NCBI GenBank assembly: GCA_022575985.1 | Contig: JAKSXM010000272.1 | Span: 3,782,001-3,846,000, forward strand | Source: Anagrus nilaparvatae | Taxonomy: Eukaryota; Arthropoda; Insecta; Hymenoptera; Mymaridae | Length of the DNA: 64,000 nucleotides | Reading direction: 5' to 3' | Part shown: positions 54,712-64,000 of the stretch, one piece after another | Layout of the letters: every line of letters begins with the position of its first letter | Numbering within the stretch: position 1 is the stretch's first letter | Position numbers and translations under genes: made by a program | The notes under the pieces: generated by a model | The model's input: the letters and a program-made list of their open reading frames with translations, nothing else | The model's database searches: none | What the model was told of the DNA's origin: nothing

Positions 54712-57700
54712 TGAAATTTGTCCTATTTAAGGGGGGTGGTAAAATTAGATTTAGAATAATACAGGAGACTTTGAATAATCTGGGATTAAGGACTTAGTAT
54801 CCTATACAGGTTTATGGACTTAGAAAGATATCGATTTACGGAATTAGAATAATTCAGGTTTAGGGACTTGGAATAATGTCGATTAAGGGACTTGGAATAA
54901 TTCAGGTTTAGGGAATAAAAATAGTTTAGGTTTAGAATCTTAACTGCTAGTAAGGTGATAATTACAAATTATAAAATTAGAAAATTGTTTTGTAATGTTG
55001 AGTAACATTTGCATTATTCCTAGCTGGAAGTAAACATGTTCCATGCATTTAGGTTTTGTTTACACAAACCGGTTATTCGCTTGGGATACGGTGGTAGAAG
55101 GGAGAATTGAAAAATACGGTGCTGCTAGCGTTGGAGAAATATACCGATCAGGGGGCCCCCGATAAAACGGCCCGTTTTACACACTTTAGCTTGGGATTTT
55201 TTGTTAAATCTAAAAAATAAAAAAGAAAACACTATAAAAAGATTAAAATAATGTTATAGGAGTGACAGGAAGGATTTCTGTCACATTAATAAAAATTTAA
55301 ATTAAAATTAATTTTTAAATTTTAGATTTTTAAGCGCTTTTTCGAGCTGATATCACGCTGGTTCCTTTGGAACGTTTGTGATTTTGGACTTCCTTAAGGG
55401 AGGAACTGAAATCGAACCAGATCAGTGCGTGCTCTCTGTGTTTTTATTAAATAAATCGTTTTTATTCACTATTTTTAGTGTAAATATTAATCAAAAATAT
55501 AATTTTGTCTGATCACGATTTTTGTGAATATTTCGGGAATAAACGAATTGGTTAATTCACCGAAATTTATAATATATAGTGATCTATTGGTTCGGAGTTT
55601 AAACACGCAGACTCCGGCATTTTGTGACAGATATATATATTTTGGTCTTAGAATTCATACGGCGAATATAACTTATTGTTATTTGCCGTATTCAAAACTT
55701 GTTTTCGAATTTTGTTAAAACAACGTGGTGCATCATTGGCTAAAGACGACATCAGGAAGTATAAAGGTAAAACATCTTCTAGATAACGCGTGCGAATGTG
55801 CTCTTGCGGTGTAGATTTTAGGTACATAGTATTTATATTTTGTATTTGGTAATTTTAGGTTAATTTTATATTTAATTAGGTTATATTAATTGTTATACGG
55901 AAGTAACGACCCGAAATCATCTCTTGCTCTCCCTTTAATTTTTAATATTTAGATCATTAACCCTTTTGGCATTAAAATCAACCCTTTTCGATTTGTTTGA
56001 TTATAATTTCCGGTTTTATTAAACCGGTGGCGCTCAACTTTATTTTTTTGTAAATATTAATTATCTTTGTTTAGTTATTAAATTTTGTCTACATAAATAT
56101 TCATTTATACCTCCCCTCCAAATACTTTATTTTCAGGGTCTTCTGGCAACAACAACGATAAAAGGTAGGTCCAATATGGCTGTTGTTGCACAGAATCGTA
56201 TTGATGATATTCATTTATTTTCGGATCTAAATGTTCTAAATTAATTTATTGGTCTCATATGACCCCGGTCATATAGGATAATAGGTAATCATATTATTTA
56301 CAATAATTAAAACGATTTACAGATAAATTTTTATTTATAAAAAAAATATAAGCAATACAAATGAGGATTCCCATTGAAAGAAATAAAAAATATAGTGTAA
56401 AGCGGGTTGCATATGGGTCAATATTTGTGAAGTGTATACAGTTTGGATTTTCGAGTCTCAGAATGTACTCCAAAGTATGTTTGGTCGAAAGTATATATAA
56501 AAAAAATAATTTTCCCTAATTTTTAGCTTTTTAGATCCAATCCTCTATTTTTTACAGCGATTTTTGTTTTTTTCAATTTTTTGAAATTTTTAATTTTTGA
56601 GAAATTTATGTTCATTAATTTTTCTCGCAAACGCGCACTTTACAATAAATTTTTTTTTCCTTATAGTACCCCATAGGAAATTTTCCGTAGAATTCGATTC
56701 TGGGGTCCAAATTTTTTTTGAACTGCGCATGCGCGAGAAAATCAACTTTCTTGCTTTGCCTTTTCTAGCTTATATGCCTCAGCTGCTGACAGCTCAATTT
56801 TCATGCTGTTGGTCTCAAATTGTATGTTTTTTCATATACTTTCAGCATATAAAATCATTTTTTTTGGGTAAATTTATTTTAAAAGCACTAAAATTGAAAA
56901 ATAGCGATTTTAAAAAAATCATTTTTCACAAATTTTGAATTTTCCGCCAAGTCACGTGACCAAATGAAAATCTGACTAAAAATTCGGATTCAGCAAAAAA
57001 TTTTACATAAGGATAGCAATTTTCGTCTTATTTCATTAAATAGTTTCTAAGATATCCCATTTTAAAGATAAAGATTAAAATTGACTTTTTTTAAAAAACC
57101 CTAAAAATAAGACTCTGACTTTAATTATCATATCTGTTAAAAAAATAATTATACAAAGACGAGTAAAAATTTTTTGGAAACTAAGGGCTTGTAAAAATTT
57201 TTCGAGGCCTATAGAACTCGTTTCTTTTAAAAATTAGAATTTTGGCAGCAATTTAAAAATTGGTCATTTTGGGGTAAGAATAGGCATTTGGTTTATTGAC
57301 TATCAACATGAAAGATTTAGCGCCAAATAATTGCAGTGTACGGTAACTAAATAGTGACACTTATACCAAAAAAATGAGACCAATTGGAAGTATTTTGGTT
57401 AACTGGCGAGGTTGCAGCTTTGTAGTAAAGATTATGAAAAAAATCCTATTTGATAACATTGTGGTATTTTGTAGTTATTTAGTATTTTGATATTTCTTTT
57501 ATTCCTATAGCGTTACGGAAACATCCAAAACTTATCCAAAAAGGGGGTCTTTTGTAAAATTTCTCGAGGAATCCGAAAATTTCGTCAAAATTTTCATTAG
57601 GTAATTAGAAAATACGGAAAATTGAAAATAAGATAGAATAGCTACAAAATACAACAATGTTATAAAATAGGATTTTTTTTCATAATCTTTAATACAAAGC

Positions 57701-59389
57701 TGCAACCTCGCCAGCTAACCACAATACTTCAAATTCGTCTTATTTTTTCGGTATACATATCAACATTTATTTACCGTACACCACATTCATTTGTTGTTAA
57801 TTCTCCCATGGCGATAGTCAATAAACCAAATCCCTATTCTTACCCAAAAATGACCAATTTTTAAATTGCTGCCAAAATTCTAATTTTTAAAAGAAACGAG
57901 TTCTATAGGCCTCGAAAAATTTTTACAAGCCCTTAGTTTCCAAAAAATTTTTACTCGTCTTTGTATAATTATTTTTTTAACAGATATGATAATTAAAGTC
58001 AGAGTCTTATTTTTAGGGTTTTTTAAAAAAAGTCAATTTTAATCTTTATCTTTAAAATGGGATATCTTAGAAACTATTTAATGAAATAAGACGAAAATTG
58101 GTATCCTTATGTAAAATTTTTTGCTGAATCCGAATTTCCAGTCAGATTTTCATTTGGTCACGTGACTTGGCGAAAAATTCAAAATTTGTGAAAAATGATT
58201 TTTTAAAAATCGCTATTTTTCAATTTGAGTGCTTTTAAAATAAATTTACCCAAAAAAATGATTTCATATGCTGAAAATATATGAAAAAACATACAATTTG
58301 AGACGAACAGGATGAATATTGAGCTGTCTGCAGCTGAGGCATATAAGCTAGAAAAGGCAAAGTAAGAAAGTTGATTTTCTCGCGCATGCGCAGTTCAAAA
58401 AAAATTTGGACCCCAGAATCGAATTCTACGGGAAATTTCATATGGGGTACTATAAGGAAAAAAAAATTTATTGTAAAGTGCGCGTTTGCGAGAAAAATTA
58501 ATGAACATAAATTTCTCAAAAATTAAAAATTTCAAAAAATTGAAAAAAACAAAAATCACTGTAAAAAATAGAGGATTGGATCTAAAAAGCTAAAAATTGG
58601 GGAAAATTATTTTTTTTATATATACTTTCGACCAAACATACTTTGGAGTACATTCTGAGACTCGAAAATCCAAACTGTATACACTTCACAAATATTGACC
58701 CATATGCAACCCGCTTTACACTATATTTTTTATTTCTTTCAATGGGAATCCTCATTTGTGTGGCTTATATATTTTTTATAAATAAAAATTTATCTGTAAA
58801 TCGTTTTAATTATTGTAAATAATATGATTACCTATTATCCTATAACATTATTTTAATCTTTTTATAGTGTTTTCTTTTTTATTTTTTAGATTTAACAAAA
58901 AATCCCAAGCTAAAGTGTGTAAAACGGGCCGTTTTATCGGGGGCCCCCTGATCGGTATATTTCTCCAACGCTAGCAGCACCGTATTTTTCAATTCTCCCT
59001 TCTACCACCGTATCCCAAGCGAATAACCGGTTTGTGTAAACAAAACCTAAATGCATGGAACATGTTTACTTCCAGCTAGGAATAATGCAAATGTTACTCA
59101 ACATTACAAAACAATTTTCTAATTTTATAATTTGTAATTATCACCTTACTAGCAGTTAAGATTCTAAACCTAAACTATTTTTATTCCCTAAACCTGAATT
59201 ATTCCAAGTCCCTTAATCGACATTATTCCAAGTCCCTAAACCTGAATTATTCTAATTCCGTAAATCGATATCTTTCTAAGTCCATAAACCTGTATAGGAT
59301 ACTAAGTCCTTAATCCCAGATTTTTCAAAGTCTCCTGTATTATTCTAAATCTAATTTTACCACCCCCCTTAAATAGGACAAATTTCACC
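54712..59389. mobile_element. Foldback element F4: 4.7 kb palindrome
   Basis: The left arm begins near 54712 (GGTGAAATTTGTCCTATTTA) and the right arm ends near 59389 with the complement. The arms can be followed past GGGGGCCCCCGATAAAACGG (55150 and 58930) and TATGGGTCAATATTTGTGAA (56415 and 58695) inward to about 57475 and 57630. Each arm is about 1.75 kb; the left one is enlarged by a 1.0 kb insertion at 55261-56272. The protein-like ORFs at 56597-56938 and 58235-58519 are mirror copies. No transposase is seen. Tandem GACTTGGAATAATTCAGGTT units occur in both arms. Confidence 0.9.
55261..56272 (+). mobile_element. LTR-like insertion in the left arm of the palindrome
   Basis: It starts AGTGACAGGAAGG and ends CCCCGGTCAT, flanked by ATAGG on both sides (55256-55260 and 56273-56277). 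The right arm lacks it, so the empty site is present in the same window. It has an initiator-like TCAGTGCGTGCTC (about 55422), AATAAA soon after, and TGGCGCTCAAC at 56028, which resembles a primer binding site. The AGTGAC start resembles LTRs of 17.6/297-type errantiviruses. Probably a solo LTR or truncated 5' end. Confidence 0.5.
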
Positions 59390-59455
59390 ACCCTACTTAA
59401 ATAGAACATATTTGACCACCCCCTTGAATAGGACATATTTGACCCCCCCCCTTAA
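59358..59455. repeat. Minisatellite, about 28-base unit, three to four copies
   Basis: Unit of the form ACCACCCCCTTAAATAGGAC followed by ATATTTG, repeated at the outer right edge of the palindrome; the first unit is inside the arm and is also present in the left arm. Confidence 0.8.
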
Positions 59456-59505
59456 TTTTTAAGTTCTGAAGTACCCCCTCCCAATATACATGTTCCATGT
59501 AAAAA

Positions 59506-59815
59506 AAATGTTAGCTTACCATATCAGTCAAAATAATGAAAGTATAATTTCATAAAATTTAAAGAAAATAATACTATGAAATGAATTATAAAAATAATTT
59601 TTACTCTTATTTATAGCTTGTATAATAATAAAAATAATGTTTTAAATAATAGAGTCACAGAGTTTTTTATTTTATTATTATTAAAAACATTATATTTATT
59701 ATTATGCAAGCTAGAAAAAACATTTTTATTTTTAATTTTTTCATAGTAATATTTTCGCTAAATTTTATAAAATTCTACTTTTATTATTTTGACTGTTATG
59801 GTAAGCTAACAATTT
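59506..59815. mobile_element. Small foldback element F5 (0.3 kb palindrome)
   Basis: Inverted ends GTTAGCTTACCATATCAGTC and complement GACTGTTATGGTAAGCTAAC, arms about 140 bases, centre about 59660. AT-rich, non-coding. Confidence 0.8.
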
Positions 59816-60834
59816 TTTATATTAAAAATTTTTTTTAACTATATTTAAATTATTTAATAACTTATATTTTTATAGTTATCTTACATAACATCTATTACTT
59901 ATTGACCATGGATTATCATATTCTGTATTATTTATGTAAGATCATAATTTTATATTTATCCTAATTTTTATAAAAAATTGTAAACAATTATAAAAAATTT
60001 TAGAATTATGAAGATGTCACCATTGGTGATGAAACGTTAAAAAACAAATAAAATATCTTTACTAAGACGATCAAATAAAAAATTATTATTTAGAAATTTA
60101 TTGAGTGAAAATTTCCAATATGATTAGACCAGTCAAGTTTGCTTAGGTATTTATTGATTTTATGTGTCGTAATTTTGTTAAGCGCTTCATAGGTATGAAT
60201 CGTATTTGGAGGAGTACTATAAAAGAAATAAATTGTAACTGATATTATTTAATGTCTACTCGGAAAAGTCAAAAAGTAATAATTTGTCAAAACTTTTTAC
60301 TGTAAACATATATGGAGTCCATACAATTGTCATTTTCAGTTTTATGGTGTGTTGGACCCGTTTCAACCAGATTAAGCGACGTATCACCCATTATAAGTAG
60401 TTATAACAAATTATATACTTTTATTAAACTATAGCATATGCTCCAGTTCTTTTATTTTTTTAAAATGTAAATTAAATATTTTATTGCTTAAAAAAAATAA
60501 TAGTATCTTGGGTCTGGATCGATCGCGAGACGTTTTAGTTACAAATCTAACACGCTATCAATCTACTATACTTGCATGACTATTTGTTTGTGATATGTAA
60601 ATTATTGAATAATAATGTAATTATAATCTTATTATTTTTTATTTTTCCATCAAGTGCACCAAATTACATCTAAAAATAAAAAAAATATTGAAATTCATAT
60701 TTTACATAATTATTTTGCAATAATTAGTTAATTTTGTGGTATACCCAAGTCACTTAATTAAAATTTAAATTTAAATTTCAAGAGAGATTTATTGTTATGT
60801 TATTATTGTCGTTATTAATTAAATTCCAGTTTTA
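59816..60834. other. AT-rich spacer
   Basis: No gene. A GC-richer patch at 60510-60560 (GGATCGATCGCGAGACG) has no recognised identity. Near 60010, GTCACCATTGGTGATGAAACG forms a small hairpin followed by AACGTTAAAAAACAAATAAA, reminiscent of retroelement 3' ends. Confidence 0.3.
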
Positions 60835-61245
60835 TTATTTAATTTCATTTAATTTAATGGCTGTATTATATATGATATTATTTTTAAATTTAAACTGTTC
60901 TATTATTAAATTTTCATTGTTTTCAAAAGCCTTATGGATCTCATATTCTTTCAGTGTATCCATAATATTACCTTTCTTACATATATGCAATGCCTTTAGA
61001 TTTTTATTAAATTTTGAAACATTATATTTTGTGGAATCAAGATATTTTGTCCAATTTGTTGTGTTGACGTTTTGATTTGGTCCAGGTATATGTTCTTTAA
61101 ATCTTTTGGTGAAAGTGCGTCCTGTTTGTCTAATATATGCACAATCACAATGTCTGATTTTCATTCGTTTCATCCTTACATTCTTGCAAAGTTTCCGCAT
61201 TTGCTTGGTACTTGCTCCAAGCAGATTGTAACGTTGATATTCTGG
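60835..61245 (-). pseudogene. Penelope-like element GIY-YIG endonuclease remnant
   Basis: The ORF 61200-60835 reads CDCAYIRQTGRTFTKRFKEH, a GIY-YIG core in which the first motif is degenerate, followed by KFNKNLKALHICKKGNIMDT and LKEYEIHKAFENNENLI. This arrangement is the C-terminal endonuclease of Penelope-like elements. The RT domain that should precede it (higher coordinates) is absent. 121 residues, no stop inside. Confidence 0.7.
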
Positions 61246-61691
61246 CGTCTATGTCCTCAGAACGTAAGTTGGCTTCTGGGTAATTTGTTAAGAAATTATC
61301 ATATTATTCTCTTATCTTTGTGTATAATTTGAATTTGAACCGATTTGTAAGGTGATATCATAAATTATTACCTTATATTGGAGCACCTGAGATGTGCTTA
61401 CCATATATACAGATATGCTTGTAGTACAAATCCTAGGAGAAGGCTTGGTGATCAGGGCACGTATACATTGAAGTAGAGTTGGGTGTATATACTGCTTTGC
61501 GCTATCTACTTGTACTAAATACCTCTTGTGAATTTATGTGCTCCTGTTATCGCTGCTTTAGAATTTTGTATTTCAAGAGTTTTCTTGATGAATTTTCACT
61601 ATTTTTTTTTTTTTTATTCGGCTCGACACTGACCATGAAATGACGTATGGTTGAAGGAAATTTTGCAATGAAAAATTTCTTTGAATATTAA
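61246..61691. other. Spacer with no recognised features
   Basis: No ORF or repeat of note was seen between the Penelope remnant and the BEL/Pao LTR. Confidence 0.35.
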
Positions 61692-62199
61692 TGTAAGTTT
61701 ATTGAATTTTATTTGTGTTACAAAAAAGTGTATTGTATTAAAACGTATGCGATGTTGATCGCTTAATTGAACAATATGAACTCTGCTGCTTGAGTACAGC
61801 AGGGGTAATTAGATACTAAATTTTACATGACAAAGTCACGTAGACTTTGGGAATTTCCAAAAAAAAAACATTGATAAAAAATAGAAAAAATTACACAACA
61901 TTACACAACATTATTAAATTTTGGAAATATAAAAATAGTCTAATAAAAATAATCTAATAAAAATAAGGTAATAAATATCTGGTTAAGATCGGTATGGCCG
62001 TGACTTGACAAAATATTCTATTGTAACTAAGTTAATTTGTTTAACTTAATCATTTGAGTAACGCGTGATAGAGATTAAAATTAAGAAATAACAGAAAATT
62101 ATAACATCAAATAATGAATCATAGATAAAGATTAAACCTTAATTAGTAATGAATAATTTCGTGAGAAAAAAATTATAATGTTAATTATCTGCCATGACA
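61692..62199 (-). mobile_element. Putative 3' LTR of a second BEL/Pao element
   Basis: On the minus strand it begins TGTCATGGCAGATAATTAAC directly after the purine-rich GAGGTGGGCGGTA and ends near AAACTTACA, with AATAAA near the end (RC of TTTATT at about 61697-61725). About 508 bases. It follows the integrase C-terminus of the same element. The 3' border is inferred from the TG...CA rule only. Confidence 0.5.
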
Positions 62200-62329
62200 T
62201 ACCGCCCACCTCGATAAATCGTATTTAACGACCAAATTAACATCATTTAGAAAGAAAGTAAATGAGAAAACGTGACAAAATCGCGATCTTAAACTAAATT
62301 ACAATATTTGAAATGGAAGCGCTCCGCCC

Positions 62330-62625
62330 ACTATAAAGTATCATATTAGTTGACCTTGATTTCTGCTTGAACAGTGTTGCTTTTTGTGTTTCTAGGCAGG
62401 ATAATAAGTTTTACTATAGGGCGCACCAGGGTAGTAGATGCAGTTTGAGGGGACTGATCTCACTTGACCATCAGGTCCCGGGTGACAACTGATTACTCGC
62501 CCGAGTTGCCAGCGTCCTGGCGGGCTTAATTCATCTCGTATGGTGACAATGTCATCACTTTATAAGTTGCGTTGGGGCTCTAACCACTTAGAGCGTTGTT
62601 GCAAATCGTGTAGTACACTTTAATA
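62330..62625 (-). pseudogene. BEL/Pao integrase C-terminal domain (DUF5641-like) remnant
   Basis: Reading down from 62620: LQQRSKWLEPQRNL, SDDIVTIRDELSPPGRWQLG and RVISCHPGPDGQVR, the C-terminal domain of BEL/Pao integrases. It is followed by a broken tail to about 62320. Sequence upstream of 62625 on the minus strand is not recognisable, so the rest of pol is lost. It is unlike the gag-only BEL copy at 50 kb in its LTR. Confidence 0.7.
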
Positions 62626-62639
62626 TTTTGATTAAATAT

Positions 62640-64000
62640 TATTTATTGTTCTTTTAATTTTATAATTAAATCATTTTTTTTTAAAAACGACTGATTAATT
62701 ACTAAAAACAAAATTAATTTATAAATAAATAATAAAAACTTTAAAAAGCAAGCTAGACTTTACAGATGTTCACTGATATCTCTGATAATAAAAAATTTTT
62801 TCCAAAGCTGAGATTTTTGTTTTTAATTTTTTTAAATTAAAAGCTCTATAAAAATCAACAAAATTTCAGTATCCACTGATTTTCCGATTCCAGAAAAATT
62901 CCGTCTGAGCAGTCTTGTGAATTTTAAAAAGTTTTATAATTAAAAACTAATTAATAACAAAAGTTTGGTTTAGAAAAAAATTTTCCAAAATCGGAAAAAT
63001 ATTTTTAGTCGTCGAGTACATAGTAGCGCTGGAGATGGTCCCGGAATGTCTGTGCTCTTTGGGGAGCGCTACGACTCTCCAGTCAGAGGTCCGCTAATTT
63101 AGCCGTCTTCAGAAGGCGTCAGCAGCTCCTTGTAACTAAGATGCTTTTTGGTGTCATTCATAGTCAAGGGATTTAATGCGGAGATATTTTATGAAGTCTT
63201 CCTTCTCTATCCTAAAGGTTACGAGAATAGGTCATAATCACCTACGTACATAAAAATGAGAATTAAATTTAAAATATTTACCGACCAAGTAAAATATTTG
63301 ATCAAGTTATTCGGAGGCGCCACCTTCAAGCTTATTAATTAAAAGAATAAAAACTTTATATTTTTTAATTGAAAATACAATGATCTAGAAGTTCTAGTAT
63401 CCATCTATGCATAATAAAATAAATAAATACAATAGGCTGATTGCATGTAAAACGTACGTTGACCTCCAGAAGGGGTCTTCCGATTGGGCTATAACTTTGC
63501 ACAGGAGATTATATATATATATATATAATGTCCTCACTCCCCAAATTTTACGTCGTAAAATCGTTTCTAGCCGTCTCTGTGAATTTTTGAAAATTGGGAC
63601 CGATTTTAAAGCTCTCACTAACTATTGCTTAATGTAATAAATATAAAAGCATGAATCAATGTTAAAAATATTATTAGAAAAACGGTTTTGATCGGAAATT
63701 TTCGTGGCTACCTGAATTTTCAAACCGTTTTTTAAAATTTTTATGTGGAAACCCCGAAAATTGGAAAATGTGAGCCATGCCGGCTGTACCTCATAACTCA
63801 AAACCCGTCACTTCAAATTACTTCAAACTGGTAATGGAGACAGGGTATTCCATATACTTTCACCTAGTATTAATATGGATATGGGTATTTTTACATACGG
63901 AAAAGTTATAACGATAATTAGTGAAATTTTCCGATTCTGAAAATTCAAATTTACCGGAAAAAGCTATATTTATATGCAAATTTATGCAGAACCAATTTCA
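62640..64000. other. AT-rich terminal region with a TA microsatellite
   Basis: No gene is recognised. TATATATATATATATATATA occurs at about 63508-63528. Positions 63010-63140 are GC-richer and might be decayed BEL/Pao coding sequence. GGAGGCGCCACC near 63316 resembles a TGGCGCC primer site on the minus strand but has no LTR beside it. Confidence 0.35.

Noticed and set aside
56135..56170. Apparent mini-exon with polypyrimidine tract, TTTTCAG acceptor and GTAGGT donor
   Set aside because: Only 26 bases, and it lies inside the LTR-like insertion in the palindrome arm; no coding continuity with the LamG exons.
56597..58519. ORFs of 113 and 94 residues with hydrophobic segments
   Set aside because: Mirror images in the 4.7 kb palindrome; low-complexity Phe/Ile content comes from poly-T runs.
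60000..60040. Possible hammerhead ribozyme core (GGTGATGAAACG) near the Penelope remnant
   Set aside because: It lacks the CTGATGA and CGAAA elements in the right arrangement and is on the opposite strand to the Penelope fragment.
63300..63335. TGGCGCC on the minus strand as a retroelement primer site
   Set aside because: No LTR end is adjacent and no gag is found downstream on that strand.

Overview
This is a strongly AT-rich arthropod (almost certainly insect) genomic window with no prokaryotic-style gene organisation. It is packed with nested transposable elements: Ty3/Gypsy (including env-bearing, errantivirus-like copies), BEL/Pao, R1-like and other non-LTR elements, a Penelope-like remnant, a Ginger DNA transposon, TTAA-targeted MITEs and very large foldback palindromes. 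The species cannot be fixed from the sequence.

The only host-gene signal is two plus-strand segments, 3486-3634 and 52727-53008. They have splice-like borders and compatible phases, and they read as consecutive parts of one laminin-G (LamG) domain, best matching a laminin alpha-type extracellular-matrix protein. If this is right, almost all transposons here sit in one intron of about 49 kb.

Layout. 1-3.2 kb: decayed transposon proteins and a Gypsy pol relic. 5.1-17.1 kb (+): element F, a decayed Gypsy with leader repeats, gag, protease, RT-RNase H, integrase, a chuvirus-like glycoprotein env pseudogene and a second, different env-like stretch. A 1.6 kb tandem-repeat foldback sits in its gag, and a piggyBac-type MITE containing a palindrome follows it. 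19.7-41.9 kb: a nest. Outermost is element E (+), left with an LTR fragment, a split env and a 3' LTR. Inside it is Gypsy element A (-), from integrase at 19.9 kb back to the gag start at 35.8 kb. Inserted in the gag of A, between GGGT duplications, is Gypsy element B (-, 25330-35440). A Ginger element lies just upstream of the gag of A. 41.9-54.3 kb: fragments of R1-like and other non-LTR elements, a Gypsy RT relic, a BEL/Pao gag-only element and the second LamG exon. 54.7-59.4 kb: a 4.7 kb palindrome split by a 1 kb LTR-like insertion. 60.8-62.6 kb: Penelope GIY-YIG and BEL/Pao integrase/LTR remnants.

Most notable: element B reads RNase H - basic linker - OTU-type cysteine protease-like domain - macro-like domain - integrase in one frame interrupted by four nonsense codons. 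A similar macro-like segment lies between RNase H and integrase in all three Gypsy families here (A, B and F). This looks like a deubiquitinase plus ADP-ribose-binding module carried by retroelement polyproteins.
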